A DNA stretch of 64,000 bases from CAZPXZ01 sp965221505. Its GTDB lineage: Bacteria > Pseudomonadota > Alphaproteobacteria > Rhodobacterales > CAZPXZ01. Below the pieces are notes generated by a model. The model made no database searches. It was not told the origin of the DNA and was given only the letters and a program-made list of their open reading frames with translations. Position 1 is the stretch's first letter; each line of letters opens with the position of its first letter. The translations under genes were made by a program, and so were the position numbers. Shown piece by piece: positions 26,749 through 35,679 of the stretch. The stretch is from positions 248,001 to 312,000 of the forward strand of contig CBDCSI010000002.1 of the NCBI GenBank assembly GCA_965221505.1, given 5' to 3'.

Positions 26749-27689
26749 TCTTTCGCTACGGCGCCGGACCGGCGCTCGCCCGGCGGCTGGCCGACGCGGC
26801 CGCCGAGTGCGACCTGGTCATCGAGGCATGCGCGGAGGAGGACGACGACCGCTTCCGGGCGCTGATGAGCGACGCCGACGTTCTCTGGCACGTGTTGCGG
26901 CCGGTCTCGGCAAGAGACATCGAAACCTCGCCCCGGCTGAAGCTGATCCAGAAGATCGGCGTCGGCACGAACACCATCGACCTCGATGCGGCCCGCGCCG
27001 CCGGCGTCCGCGTGTGCAACATGCCCGGCACCAACACCGCGGCGGTGGCCGAGATGACCCTCGCGCTGATGCTGGCCGCCCTCCGCCGAATCCCCGCCGG
27101 CATGCGCGCCATGCGGCGGGGCGTCTGGGCGCCGGACGCCGACATGCAGGACCGGCTCCTGGAGATCGCCGGTCGAACGGTCGGTCTGGTCGGCTTCGGC
27201 GCGGTTCCCCGGCGGCTCGCGCCGGTCCTGCGCACCCTCGGCGCCCGCGTGCTCTACGCCTCCCGCACGCCGGTTCGGGAGGCGGACGGGATCGCCGAAC
27301 GGCGGACGCTCGCCGCGCTGCTCGCCGAAGCGGACGTCGTCTCGCTGCACGTACCCGAGACGCCGGACACCGTCCGCCTGATCGACGAGGCGGCGATCGA
27401 GCGCATGAAACCGGGCGCCGTGCTGGTCAATACCGCGCGCGGACGGGTGGTCGACGAGAAGGCCCTGGTCTCCGCCCTCGCCCGCGGCAGGCTTCGGGCC
27501 GCGGGGCTCGACGTCTTCGCCCGAGAGCCGATCGAGCCGGACAACCCGCTCCTGAACCTCGACAACGTCGTGCTGACGCCCCATGTCGCGTGGTTGACCG
27601 CGGACACCCTCGAGCGCAGCCTCGCGGTGGCGCTGGACAATTGCCGACGCCTCGCCGCCGGCGAGGAGCTGCGTTTCCGGGTGATCTGA
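26739..27689 (+). CDS. D-2-hydroxyacid dehydrogenase family protein
   Basis: A 316-residue NAD-dependent dehydrogenase of the phosphoglycerate dehydrogenase type. Motifs: KIGVGTNTIDLDAA, PGTNTAAVAEMTLALML, a dinucleotide loop GLVGFGAVPRRLA, catalytic Arg in NTARGRVVDE, Glu in REPIEPDNPLL and His in LTPHVAW. ATG 26739 overlaps the enolase-like gene by 10 bases; a GTG 12 bases earlier is an alternative. It probably reduces or oxidises the 2-oxo/2-hydroxy acid handled by the two upstream genes. The substrate cannot be read from sequence. Confidence 0.88.
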   Translation: MRVVFRYGAGPALARRLADAAAECDLVIEACAEEDDDRFRALMSDADVLWHVLRPVSARDIETSPRLKLIQKIGVGTNTIDLDAARAAGVRVCNMPGTNTAAVAEMTLALMLAALRRIPAGMRAMRRGVWAPDADMQDRLLEIAGRTVGLVGFGAVPRRLAPVLRTLGARVLYASRTPVREADGIAERRTLAALLAEADVVSLHVPETPDTVRLIDEAAIERMKPGAVLVNTARGRVVDEKALVSALARGRLRAAGLDVFAREPIEPDNPLLNLDNVVLTPHVAWLTADTLERSLAVALDNCRRLAAGEELRFRVI

Positions 27690-27914
27690 GGGCCCGACCC
27701 GGAATTCGGCGCGGTTCCGTCGCGGTCCCTCGGGCCGAGCGGTATCCCTCTGTCCTTCTGCAGCGGGCCGCTGGAGGACGGGCGATCGCAGCCTCGCCGC
27801 CACAGGATGAAACGCCGCTTCCGGCACGGTAGATTCCCGCCCCCTGCCGCCGGCGCCAGGACGACTTCGGATAACCGAAGCGCCCGGGAACCGGCAATCA
27901 GCGAGGCGAATTCC

Positions 27915-28808
27915 ATGCCCCAGGCCGAGACCGGCGCGAGCCAGGACGAAAATTGGACCAGAACGGCGGAAACCCTCGCCCGGGCGCTGCTCGACATTCG
28001 CCGACATAGCGGCCGCATTGTCGTGATCAAGCTCGGCGGAGCGGCCATGGCCAACGACGCGGCGCTCGACCGGTTCGCGCTGGACGTCACCCTGCTTCGG
28101 CAGTGCGGCGTTCGGGTCGTCGTGGTACACGGCGGCGGACCGCAGATCAACGGAATGCTCGACCGGCTCGGCATCCCGGCGCGGTTCGTCGGCGGTCACC
28201 GCGTCACCGACCCGGCGACGCTGGAAGTGGTGGAAATGGTGCTCGCCGGCGCCGTGAACAAGCGCGTGGTCTCGGCGATCTGCCGGCAGGGCGCTCGCGC
28301 GGTCGGGATTTCGGGGAAGGACGGCAACCTCCTCTCCGCGAGTCGCCGGCATGCGGCCGACGGGTCGGATATCGGGTTCGTGGGCGCGCCGGCCGAAATC
28401 GACACCCGCGTTCTCGAGGACCTGATCCGGTCCGAACTGATCCCGGTCGTCGCGCCCGTCGCGTTCGGCAAGGACGGCGAGACCTACAACGTCAACGCCG
28501 ACACCGCGGCCGGCGCGCTGGCGGCCGCCCTGCAGGCGGCCCGCCTGCTCCTCTTGACGGACGTGGAGGGAGTGCTGGACCGGGACGGCAAGTTGTTGCG
28601 GTCCGTCACCGCCGAGGAGGCGGTCCGGCTGATGGCGGACGGCACGATCGGAAGCGGAATGATCCCGAAGGTCCGAACCGCATGCGACGCGGTCGAGGCC
28701 GGCGTGCGGGCGGCGGTCATACTCGACGGCCGTTCGACGCATGCGACGCTGCTCGAGCTGTTCACCGACCGGGGGGCCGGAACGCTGATCTCGAAGGAGC
28801 CCCGCTGA
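27915..28808 (+). CDS. argB: Acetylglutamate kinase
   Basis: A 297-residue amino-acid-kinase-family enzyme catalysing the second step of arginine synthesis, phosphorylation of N-acetylglutamate. Signatures are IKLGGAAMAND, VVHGGGPQIN, GHRVTD, AVGISGKDGNLL, NVNADTAAGALA and LLLLTDVEGVLD. ATG 27915 gives the usual length with a GCGAGGCGA ribosome-like stretch upstream. No other arg genes are adjacent. It is separated from yihA by the accessory segment described under findings. Confidence 0.95.
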   Translation: MPQAETGASQDENWTRTAETLARALLDIRRHSGRIVVIKLGGAAMANDAALDRFALDVTLLRQCGVRVVVVHGGGPQINGMLDRLGIPARFVGGHRVTDPATLEVVEMVLAGAVNKRVVSAICRQGARAVGISGKDGNLLSASRRHAADGSDIGFVGAPAEIDTRVLEDLIRSELIPVVAPVAFGKDGETYNVNADTAAGALAAALQAARLLLLTDVEGVLDRDGKLLRSVTAEEAVRLMADGTIGSGMIPKVRTACDAVEAGVRAAVILDGRSTHATLLELFTDRGAGTLISKEPR

Positions 28809-28835
28809 CTCGTCGGCGCCGGAGGCGGGGCGCTC

Positions 28836-29462
28836 CTACGCCGACGCCGAGGGCCGGGCCCGCATCTCCTCCAGCCAGCGGCGCAGGTGCGAGAGGCCTT
28901 CCGGCACCCGGAGACGGGCAACCCGCATGAAGTCGATCATGACGTGGGGCGTGATGTCCGCCGCCGTAAACCGTTCGCCGGCGACATAGGGGCTCGCGGC
29001 GAGGCGCTCGTCCAGCGCCTCGAGCGCCCGCTCGACGCGGGCGCGATTCGCCTCCCCCCACGCCGGTACCTGCTCGACTTCTAGCGCGCTCATGCGAGGG
29101 TTCAGGTGGCGAACGACGGCCACGACGTGCTGCATCAGCCCGAACTCCATTCGCCGGTGCCACATTTCGACGACGGCCGCCTCCAGCGCGTCCCGGCCGA
29201 GCAGGTTGGGTTCCGGTCGAAGGGCCTCGACGTACCGGAAAATCGCGACGGTTTCGGTCAACACCGTCCCGTCCTCGAGCTCGACCGCCGGCACCGTGGG
29301 CGCGCCCGCCCAGGCGAGATACGCGGGCGTGCGGTGCTCGCCCGCCATCACGTCGATCGGATCGGACCGGATGGGAAACGACTTCTCGGCGAGGAAGATC
29401 CGAAGCCTCCGGGGATTCGGGGCGGGCGGAGTCTCGACCATGCGGACGGGTCTCGGGAGCAT
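28836..29462 (-). CDS. Glutathione S-transferase family protein
   Basis: A 208-residue soluble protein with a GST N-terminal thioredoxin-like domain (PNPRRLRIFLAEK, then a cis-Pro segment TVPAVELEDGTVLTET) and an all-helical C-terminal domain. ATG 29462 is chosen because GGAGG lies eight bases upstream. Substrate and partner are unknown. It lies between argB and pyrB on the opposite strand. Confidence 0.88.
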   Translation of the reverse strand: MLPRPVRMVETPPAPNPRRLRIFLAEKSFPIRSDPIDVMAGEHRTPAYLAWAGAPTVPAVELEDGTVLTETVAIFRYVEALRPEPNLLGRDALEAAVVEMWHRRMEFGLMQHVVAVVRHLNPRMSALEVEQVPAWGEANRARVERALEALDERLAASPYVAGERFTAADITPHVMIDFMRVARLRVPEGLSHLRRWLEEMRARPSASA

Positions 29463-29720
29463 CGCACCGGCCTCCGGCTGATCCGGCAGGCCGCGGGGTG
29501 CGGACGCCGACGCACGGATCATAGCCCAACCGACGGAAGAATCGGTCACAAGACGGATCCCGTCCGGCGCCCGCAGTCAGGGTCCCGGCTCCCGGCCCCG
29601 CGATTCGGCGGCCGGGTCGAGCGGCGGTCGCGCCTCCCCTCGCCGTTTCGACGCGGCTTGGATGCCGCCGCCGGGCGTAGTACCGTCAGGCAACCCCGTC
29701 GCGAGAGGATTCCCGAACCC

Positions 29721-30656
29721 GTGCGCACCCGTCGTCATCTGCTCGGAATCGAAGCGCTCTCGCACGGAGACATTCTCGAAATCCTCGATCTCGCCGAGAC
29801 CTACGCGACCCGCAACCGCATGCGGGAGGGGAAGGGAAGCGAGCTCCGCGGACTGACCCAGATCAACCTGTTCTTCGAGAGTTCGACCCGAACCCGCGCG
29901 AGCTTCGAGCTCGCCGGCAAGCGCCTCGGCGCGGACGTGCTCAACCTCCCGGTGTCGACCTCCGCCATCAAGAAGGGCGAGACGTTGATCGATACGGCCC
30001 TGACCCTGAACGCGATGAACCCCGACATCCTGGTCTGCCGCCACCCCTGTTCCGGCGCCGTGGCGCTGCTCGCCGACAAGGTGGACTGCGCCGTGATCAA
30101 CGCCGGCGACGGATCGCACGAGCATCCGACGCAGGCGCTGCTCGACGCGCTGACCATTCGCCGCAGGACGGGCCGGCTCGAACGCCTGACCGTCGCGATT
30201 TGCGGCGACATCCTGCACAGCCGGGTGGCGCGGTCGAACCTCGTCCTTCTCGACCGGCTGCACAACCGGGTGCGGTTCGTCGCGCCTCGGACCCTGATTC
30301 CGCCGGACGCCGAGCGCATGGGCGCCGAGGTGTTTCACGACATGGCGAGCGGGCTCCAAGACGCCGACGTGGTGATGATGCTGCGGCTGCAGAGCGAGCG
30401 GATGCAGGGCGCCTTCGTCCCGTCGACGCGAGAGTACTTTCATCGCTACGGCCTGGACGCGCAAAAGCTGGCCGCGGCCGCGCCGGGCGTCATCGTCATG
30501 CATCCCGGTCCGATGAATCGCGGCATCGAGATCGACGCCGAACTCGCCGACGACATCAACCGTTCCGTCATCCAGGAACAGGTCGAGATGGGGGTCGCGG
30601 TTCGCATGGCGGTGCTGCAGATTCACGCGCCCCGGATACCGGGGGGCGGATCGTGA
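29721..30656 (+). CDS. pyrB: Aspartate carbamoyltransferase catalytic subunit
   Basis: A 311-residue ATCase making N-carbamoyl-aspartate in pyrimidine synthesis. It has the carbamoyl-phosphate loop FFESSTRTRASFELA, HPCSGAV, HPTQALLDALT, and the C-terminal MHPGPMNRGIEI. The GTG start at 29721 gives the family length. The end overlaps the PyrC-like gene (GTGA), so the two are translated together; in such pairs the second protein often assembles with ATCase. Confidence 0.95.
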   Translation: MRTRRHLLGIEALSHGDILEILDLAETYATRNRMREGKGSELRGLTQINLFFESSTRTRASFELAGKRLGADVLNLPVSTSAIKKGETLIDTALTLNAMNPDILVCRHPCSGAVALLADKVDCAVINAGDGSHEHPTQALLDALTIRRRTGRLERLTVAICGDILHSRVARSNLVLLDRLHNRVRFVAPRTLIPPDAERMGAEVFHDMASGLQDADVVMMLRLQSERMQGAFVPSTREYFHRYGLDAQKLAAAAPGVIVMHPGPMNRGIEIDAELADDINRSVIQEQVEMGVAVRMAVLQIHAPRIPGGGS

Positions 30657-31960
30657 CCCGCACCCACTACTGCAACGCGCGGCTGGTGGATCCCGAGCGC
30701 GGGACCGTCGAGCCGGGCGGCGTGCTGTTCGAACGCGGCAGGATTCTGGGCGCCGGACCGGAACTGCTCTCGCCGGAGAGCGGCGGAGAAGCCGTTCGCC
30801 ACGACTGCCGGGAGCTCTGTCTCGCGCCGGGCCTGGTCGACATGCGCGTGTTTCTGGGCGAACCCGGGGCGCGGCACAAGGAGAGCTTTCGCTCCGCCGG
30901 CGAGGCGGCGGCCGCCGGAGGGGTGACGACCATCGTCGCGCAACCGGACACCTCTCCGCCTCTCGACGCGCCGGAGATACTCGAGTTTGTCCTGCGACGC
31001 GCCGCCGCCGACTGCCGGGTGCGGGTGTTTCCCATGGCGGCGCTCACCAAGGGGCTTCAGGGACGCGAACTGGCGGAACACGGATTCCTGCTCGACGCCG
31101 GCGCCGTGGCGTTCTCCGATTCGGACCGGACGGTCGCCGATTCCGCCGTGTTCCGGCGCTGCCTCGACTATATTCAGCCGCTCGGCGCACTGGTGGCGCA
31201 TCATGCGCAGGATCCCTCCTTCTCCGGCCGGGGCTGCGCCACCGAGGGCACGTTCGCGTCGCGCATGGGGCTCGCCGGCGTTCCGGCGGCGGCGGAGGTG
31301 ATGCAACTCGAACGCGACCTTCGGATCGTCGAGCTGACCCGGGCGCGCTACCACATGGACCAGATCACGACCCGTGCGGCGCTGGAGCGGCTGATTCGGG
31401 CCAAGGACGAGGGACACCGGGTCACCGCGGGCGTCTCCGCCGCGCATCTGGCCCTGAACGAACTCGACATCGCCGACTACCGCACGTTCTACAAGCTCCG
31501 CCCGCCACTGCGCGCGGAGGAGGACCGCGCCGCCGTCGAGGCGGCGGCCGCCGACGGTTCCGTCGACGTGATCGTCTCGTCCCACCGTCCGCAGGACGAA
31601 GAATCGAAACGCTTGCCCTACGAACTGGCGGAACCCGGCGCAGTCGGCCTCGAAACCCTCCTCCCCGTCTCGCTGCGGCTCTGGCACAACGGTCAGGCGA
31701 GCCTGCCGCGCCTGTTCGAGATGCTCGCGTTGAACCCGTCCCGACTGCTCGGCCTGGAAACGGGCCGGCTCTCGAAGGGAGCGCCGGCGGATCTCGTGCT
31801 GTTCGACCCGAACAAGCCGTGGATCCTCGACCGGTTCCGGCTTCGATCGAAGAGCCGGAACAGCCCGTTCGACGGCGCTACGCTGCAGGGAAGCGTCGTC
31901 CGCACGGCAGTCGGCGGCAAGACGGTCTTCGAAGCGGAACCCGGGAGCGCAGCGAGATGA
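30653..31960 (+). CDS. Dihydroorotase homologue lacking HxH (PyrC-like/PyrX)
   Basis: A 435-residue amidohydrolase-fold protein coupled to pyrB. The zinc-binding DxHxH motif of active dihydroorotases reads DMRVF (about residues 63-67), and the usual DHAPH reads SSHRPQDEESK. LGEPGARHKESFRSAGEAA keeps the family context. Such homologues occur beside pyrB in many alphaproteobacteria and are thought to be structural partners of ATCase. If so, another dihydroorotase must act elsewhere in the genome. It overlaps pyrB and plsY by 4 bases each. Confidence 0.87.
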   Translation: MTRTHYCNARLVDPERGTVEPGGVLFERGRILGAGPELLSPESGGEAVRHDCRELCLAPGLVDMRVFLGEPGARHKESFRSAGEAAAAGGVTTIVAQPDTSPPLDAPEILEFVLRRAAADCRVRVFPMAALTKGLQGRELAEHGFLLDAGAVAFSDSDRTVADSAVFRRCLDYIQPLGALVAHHAQDPSFSGRGCATEGTFASRMGLAGVPAAAEVMQLERDLRIVELTRARYHMDQITTRAALERLIRAKDEGHRVTAGVSAAHLALNELDIADYRTFYKLRPPLRAEEDRAAVEAAAADGSVDVIVSSHRPQDEESKRLPYELAEPGAVGLETLLPVSLRLWHNGQASLPRLFEMLALNPSRLLGLETGRLSKGAPADLVLFDPNKPWILDRFRLRSKSRNSPFDGATLQGSVVRTAVGGKTVFEAEPGSAAR

Positions 31961-32580
31961 TTCCCGAAATTCTCGGTCTCGAACGGGCGCTGCCCTGGCT
32001 TGCCGCGGCGCTGGCCGGCGGTTACGCCCTCGGGTCCGTTCCGTTCGGCCTCCTCGTCGCGAGAGCGTTCGGTCTCGCGGACATCCGCAAGACCGGCTCC
32101 GGCAACATCGGCGCGACCAACGTGCTTCGAACCGGCAACCGGACGGCGGCAGCGCTGACGCTGACCCTCGACCTTCTGAAGGGGCTCGTCGCCGCCGGCC
32201 TTGCGGCGGAATGGGGACCTCTGGCCTCGTCCGTGGCCGGCGCCGGCGCGGTGATCGGCCATTGTTTCCCGGTCTGGCTCGGCTTTCGCGGCGGCAAGGG
32301 GGTCGCCACCTCCTTCGGGGCCCTGCTGGTATGGAACTGGGAAGCGGCCCTGATCGCGTTGGCCGTGTTCCTGCTGGCGTTCGCGGCGGCGCGAATCGTC
32401 TCCCTCGCGTCGCTCCTGGGCTGTATCGCCGCGCCCGTCGCCCTCGCGCAGCTGAGCGACTGGGACTACGTTCCGGCGGCGGCTCTGGCTTCCCTGATTC
32501 TCGTCCTTCGCCACAAGGACAACCTCGGCAGGCTGATCCGGCGCGAGGAAAAGCCGATTCGCTTCCGCCGCAGGGACTGA
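31957..32580 (+). CDS. plsY: Glycerol-3-phosphate acyltransferase PlsY
   Basis: A 207-residue inner membrane enzyme that transfers an acyl group from acyl-phosphate to glycerol-3-phosphate at the start of phospholipid synthesis. It shows the three family motifs GSVPFGL...GSGNIGATNVLR, GHCFPVWLGFRGGKGVAT and a late membrane segment. The ATG overlaps the PyrC-like stop. It is the last gene of a pyrB-pyrC-plsY operon seen in other alphaproteobacteria. Confidence 0.95.
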   Translation: MIPEILGLERALPWLAAALAGGYALGSVPFGLLVARAFGLADIRKTGSGNIGATNVLRTGNRTAAALTLTLDLLKGLVAAGLAAEWGPLASSVAGAGAVIGHCFPVWLGFRGGKGVATSFGALLVWNWEAALIALAVFLLAFAAARIVSLASLLGCIAAPVALAQLSDWDYVPAAALASLILVLRHKDNLGRLIRREEKPIRFRRRD

Positions 32581-32622
32581 CCCGCGCTCGACGGAGTCCG
32601 CAGGCGGCGTTGGTCGCCCGGG

Positions 32623-33540
32623 TCAACGCCCGGACTGCCGCGCCGGATCCGTCTTCTCTTCTTTCAGCAGGAGCGCCAGTCCGGCGACGGTCAAGGCGAC
32701 GCCGGGCAGCAGCCGGAGATCGGGCAACCCGTGTCCGATCGCGGCTTCGAGGACGATCACGAGACTCGGGGTCAGGAAGGTGTACGCCATCACCTTGGCG
32801 GCCGGCAGGCGCAGCGTCGCGAACTGGATGAGCAGAAAGGTGAGCGCGCTCGCGAAGAGGGCGAGGTAGCCGACGCCGAGCCATACGGTCCAGGGCACGC
32901 TCGCCCAGGGCGTCGCGAGCGCCGCCCGCCAGCCGAACGCGACGAGGACCGCGATGCCGGCGGCGAAGGTCAGCAGCGTAAAGGAAAGTATGGGCTCGCC
33001 GCGGTGCACCCTGCGCACCATCGGGGCGTAGAGCGCGTAGGACGCGCAACCGAGAAAGAACACGGCTTCGCCCCGGCCGACTTCGAACGCGAGCGCCGCG
33101 TCGACGTCCCCGCGGAAGATGACCCACAGTGCGCCGACCGCCGCAACCGGCAGGGCCAGCGACATGCGGGCCGATATCCGCTGCCCGACCAGCACGCGGG
33201 CCATCGCCGCGGACATGAGCGGCGTAAGCGTGAAGACCGCGCCGATGGCGACGGGATCCGCGGTCTTCAGGCCCTCGAACATGGCGACGAAGAATCCGGC
33301 GAACAGCGCCCCGAGAACCAGGTGCCGCCATAGAGCGTCGAAGTCCCGGCGACGGATGCCCGGGCCGGCCGCCACCAGCGCGGCGATCACGGCCGCGGCG
33401 AGGAGGAATCGTACGGCGTTCAGGACCGTCGGCGCGATTTCGTCGGCGATAAGCCCCCCGATGCTGAAGGATCCGGCGGTACAGCCGGCGAACGCCAGCA
33501 TGGCCAGGTGGCCCTTGGCGGCGGGACTCCAGTTCCTCAT
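32623..33540 (-). CDS. DMT superfamily (EamA) transporter
   Basis: A 305-residue protein with ten predicted membrane helices arranged as two EamA repeats, e.g. the segment around IGAVFTLTPLMSAAMARVLVG in the first and TFLTPSLVIVLEAAIG in the second. It probably exports amino acids or related metabolites through the inner membrane; the substrate is not readable. It is divergent from the deoxyribosyltransferase gene. Confidence 0.9.
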   Translation of the reverse strand: MRNWSPAAKGHLAMLAFAGCTAGSFSIGGLIADEIAPTVLNAVRFLLAAAVIAALVAAGPGIRRRDFDALWRHLVLGALFAGFFVAMFEGLKTADPVAIGAVFTLTPLMSAAMARVLVGQRISARMSLALPVAAVGALWVIFRGDVDAALAFEVGRGEAVFFLGCASYALYAPMVRRVHRGEPILSFTLLTFAAGIAVLVAFGWRAALATPWASVPWTVWLGVGYLALFASALTFLLIQFATLRLPAAKVMAYTFLTPSLVIVLEAAIGHGLPDLRLLPGVALTVAGLALLLKEEKTDPARQSGR

Positions 33541-33583
33541 GCCCGTCTACCCCGGCGTCGCGCATGAAGGAAGCGGCCCGGGC

Positions 33584-33611
33584 TTGTCGCGCCCGTAGGG
33601 TGCGCTATACA
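33584..33611 (+). promoter_or_regulatory. Candidate promoter upstream of the deoxyribosyltransferase-like gene
   Basis: TTGTCG, 16 bases, then TATACA, about 100 bases before the start at 33715. Its -10 sits in a 12-base string shared with the promoter region at 47355. Confidence 0.45.
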
Positions 33612-33714
33612 CCGCTGGGCGGGCGATCCCGCGCCCGGGCCGCCGGCCTCGCGTCGGGTATCGGCCGGGACTCGGCCGGGTTCGGATGCAGTCGACGCGC
33701 GGAGGAGAGTCGGG

Positions 33715-34179
33715 ATGCGAAAGACGCTGTACCTCGCCAACCCGTACGGGTTCTCGGAACAGCAGAAGGCGGGCCCCCTTGCGGAGCTGGTCTCGTCGCT
33801 GGAAGCGGTCGGCGCGGAAGTGTGGGAGCCGTTCCGGCGCAACAACCAGGTCGACCGGGCGAAGCCCGGCTGGGCGCACCGAATCGCGCAGGCGGACGTA
33901 CGGGACGTCCGCGAATCGGACGGAATCTTCGCCGTGGTGAACGGGTGTCCGCCGGACGAGGGAGTCATGGTGGAGCTCGGGCTCGCGATCGCCTGGGAGA
34001 AGGCCGTGTTCCTGTTTCGGGACGATTTCCGCCGGTGTACCGACAGCGAGGCCTACCCGCTGAACCTCATGGTGTTCGCCGGGCTGCCCGAAGTCGGCTG
34101 GGAAGCGCATTGGTTTGCCTCCGTGGAGGAGATTGCCGACCCGGACAAGGCGCTCGTCCGGTGGCTGAGATCGGGGTGA
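33715..34179 (+). CDS. Nucleoside 2-deoxyribosyltransferase-like protein
   Basis: A 154-residue protein of the nucleoside 2-deoxyribosyltransferase fold. N-terminal YLANPYGFSEQQ, the central ESDGIFAVVNG and DEGVMVELGLAIAW resemble the family's substrate and catalytic (Glu in GVMVELG) segments. Members exchange bases between deoxynucleosides or act as N-glycosidases. The start is preceded by GGAGGAGAG. It stands alone before the tRNA-Pro gene. Confidence 0.85.
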   Translation: MRKTLYLANPYGFSEQQKAGPLAELVSSLEAVGAEVWEPFRRNNQVDRAKPGWAHRIAQADVRDVRESDGIFAVVNGCPPDEGVMVELGLAIAWEKAVFLFRDDFRRCTDSEAYPLNLMVFAGLPEVGWEAHWFASVEEIADPDKALVRWLRSG

Positions 34180-34250
34180 TCGCGGTTGCGTCGCGACAGG
34201 ACGGGTTCCGGGAGTCGCCTTCCGTTCCCCGGCGGCCCGGAACGAGGGGC

Positions 34251-34279
34251 TTGGCTACGGCCGAAAGGGAAACTATAGT
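34251..34279 (+). promoter_or_regulatory. tRNA-Pro promoter
   Basis: TTGGCT, 17 bases, then TATAGT. The -10 lies 17 bases before the first base of tRNA-Pro, giving a short leader, as expected for a tRNA gene. Confidence 0.6.
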
Positions 34280-34296
34280 GCGGTTTCCGCTTCGGA

Positions 34297-34373
34297 CGGA
34301 GTGTAGCTCAGCCTGGTAGAGCACTGCCTTCGGGAGGCAGGGGCCGCAGGTTCAAATCCTGCCACTCCGACCA
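34297..34373 (+). tRNA. tRNA-Pro (anticodon CGG)
   Basis: A 77-nt cloverleaf with encoded CCA. Acceptor CGGAGTG pairs with CACTCCG; the anticodon stem CTGCC/GGCAG carries loop TTCGGGA, giving anticodon CGG for codon CCG. The T-arm contains GTTCAAATC. Confidence 0.96.
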
Positions 34374-34511
34374 TCGGACGACGCGAGCCGGCCAGACCGC
34401 ACCGTCTCGTCTGCTGACCCCGCTACAGACCGTGAAGCCGAACCGCAACGAACACGCTTCGGCGTACTCGCCGAACTCGAGCCTGCGAGGCGACAGGAAG
34501 GAGATCCGTCC

Positions 34512-34973
34512 ATGGTTGATGAGTCCTGGGGGCAGAAGCACATGTGTGGCGCCTGCTTCGCGCGTTTCTACGACATGGGCCGCAGGCCGATCGTCTGTCC
34601 GAGTTGCGGCGCCGGGATCGAGACCTGGGGCGAAGGGGCCGCCCGAAGGCCTGCGTCCGCCGGACTGAGCGCAGTGTCCGCCATCTCCGTCGCGGCGGAA
34701 GACGCCGGCGACGTCGCCGACGCCCAGATTCCCGACCCCCTTGCGACGGACGACGACGAGATCGAGACCGTGTCGCTCGACGACGGCGAGGAGCTGGACG
34801 ATTCGGATCAGGACGAAGACGGAGCCGACGACGACGACGGCATCGACGGCGGGGACGAGTTCGAACTGGAAGACGGGAAGGATCCGGACGGCGAGGACGA
34901 CGCCGACGGCGGCGACGAGGACTCCGACGAAGACGACCTCGACGAGGAGGAGGACGACCTCGAGGAGGAGTGA
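34512..34973 (+). CDS. TIGR02300/FYDLN-type protein with acidic tail
   Basis: A 153-residue protein with an N-terminal zinc-ribbon (CGACFARFYDMG...VCPSCG, two CxxC pairs) followed after residue 75 by a long run of Asp/Glu and little else. This architecture is typical of alphaproteobacteria and is used here as a taxonomic hint. Its function is not known; the ribbon suggests nucleic acid or protein contact. It lies directly after tRNA-Pro. Confidence 0.92.
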   Translation: MVDESWGQKHMCGACFARFYDMGRRPIVCPSCGAGIETWGEGAARRPASAGLSAVSAISVAAEDAGDVADAQIPDPLATDDDEIETVSLDDGEELDDSDQDEDGADDDDGIDGGDEFELEDGKDPDGEDDADGGDEDSDEDDLDEEEDDLEEE

Positions 34974-35071
34974 GCGGCAACGAGAGCCGGCCTGCGTCAG
35001 GAAGCGCCGATTCTTGCCGCGCAACAGCTGACCGAACCGCATCCGGTCGGGTCGCGCGACGGAACCCGCTG

Positions 35072-35100
35072 TTGAGCGATCCTCCGTCGCGTGCTAGAAC
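35072..35100 (+). promoter_or_regulatory. tRNA-Ala promoter
   Basis: TTGAGC, 17 bases, then TAGAAC, ending 19 bases before tRNA-Ala. Spacing to the gene matches the tRNA-Pro promoter. Confidence 0.58.
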
Positions 35101-35119
35101 GCTCGCCTGAAACGCGTGC

Positions 35120-35195
<76 letters not shown>

Positions 35196-35679
35196 ATCCG
35201 CCGGATTTCGCGCGTATCGCCGAGACCGTTCGCCGGGACGGCGCGTATTCCGTAGCGCGCCGTCCTCGTGGCGTGTTGCGAAGTTTGCGCAACCGCGTCG
35301 CTACCGCTCGAAGCCGGCCGCCCGAAATCCCTCGCCTCTCCGGCTCGGCGCAGGGTCTCCGCTTTGGACCGGCCCGGTCCGGACCTCTTCCGGCAGCCTG
35401 TCTTCCGACGAAGTCCATGCGCCGCCTCGGTTTGGAGTCCGGCACGATCGTGCGGCCGTTCCGCCCGTCGGCATCGGTTCGGCGGATCGAGGCCCGCACG
35501 GAGGGAGTCGCACCGGAACCGTTTCTGGGTCGGCGCGTCTGCGCCCCGTAGTCTTGCGGCACTCGCTCGGATGCGCCCGAGGAGAAAAGGGAGACGCCCT
35601 GCGACCGGGTAGCGGAGCGGCGGACGGTCCGCTTCGGAGCCGGGGTCGACTGACGTGTCGGGGGCATGGGGTCGTGGTT
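35196..35679. other. Gene-free stretch downstream of tRNA-Ala
   Basis: About 480 bp with no recognisable gene. Frames are arginine-rich. No hairpin with a T-tract is evident. tRNA 3-prime ends are common integration points, but no copy of the tRNA end was found in the next few kb. Confidence 0.4.

Noticed and set aside
35196..35679. Integrated element at the tRNA-Ala 3-prime end
   Set aside because: No integrase and no repeated tRNA tail could be found downstream.
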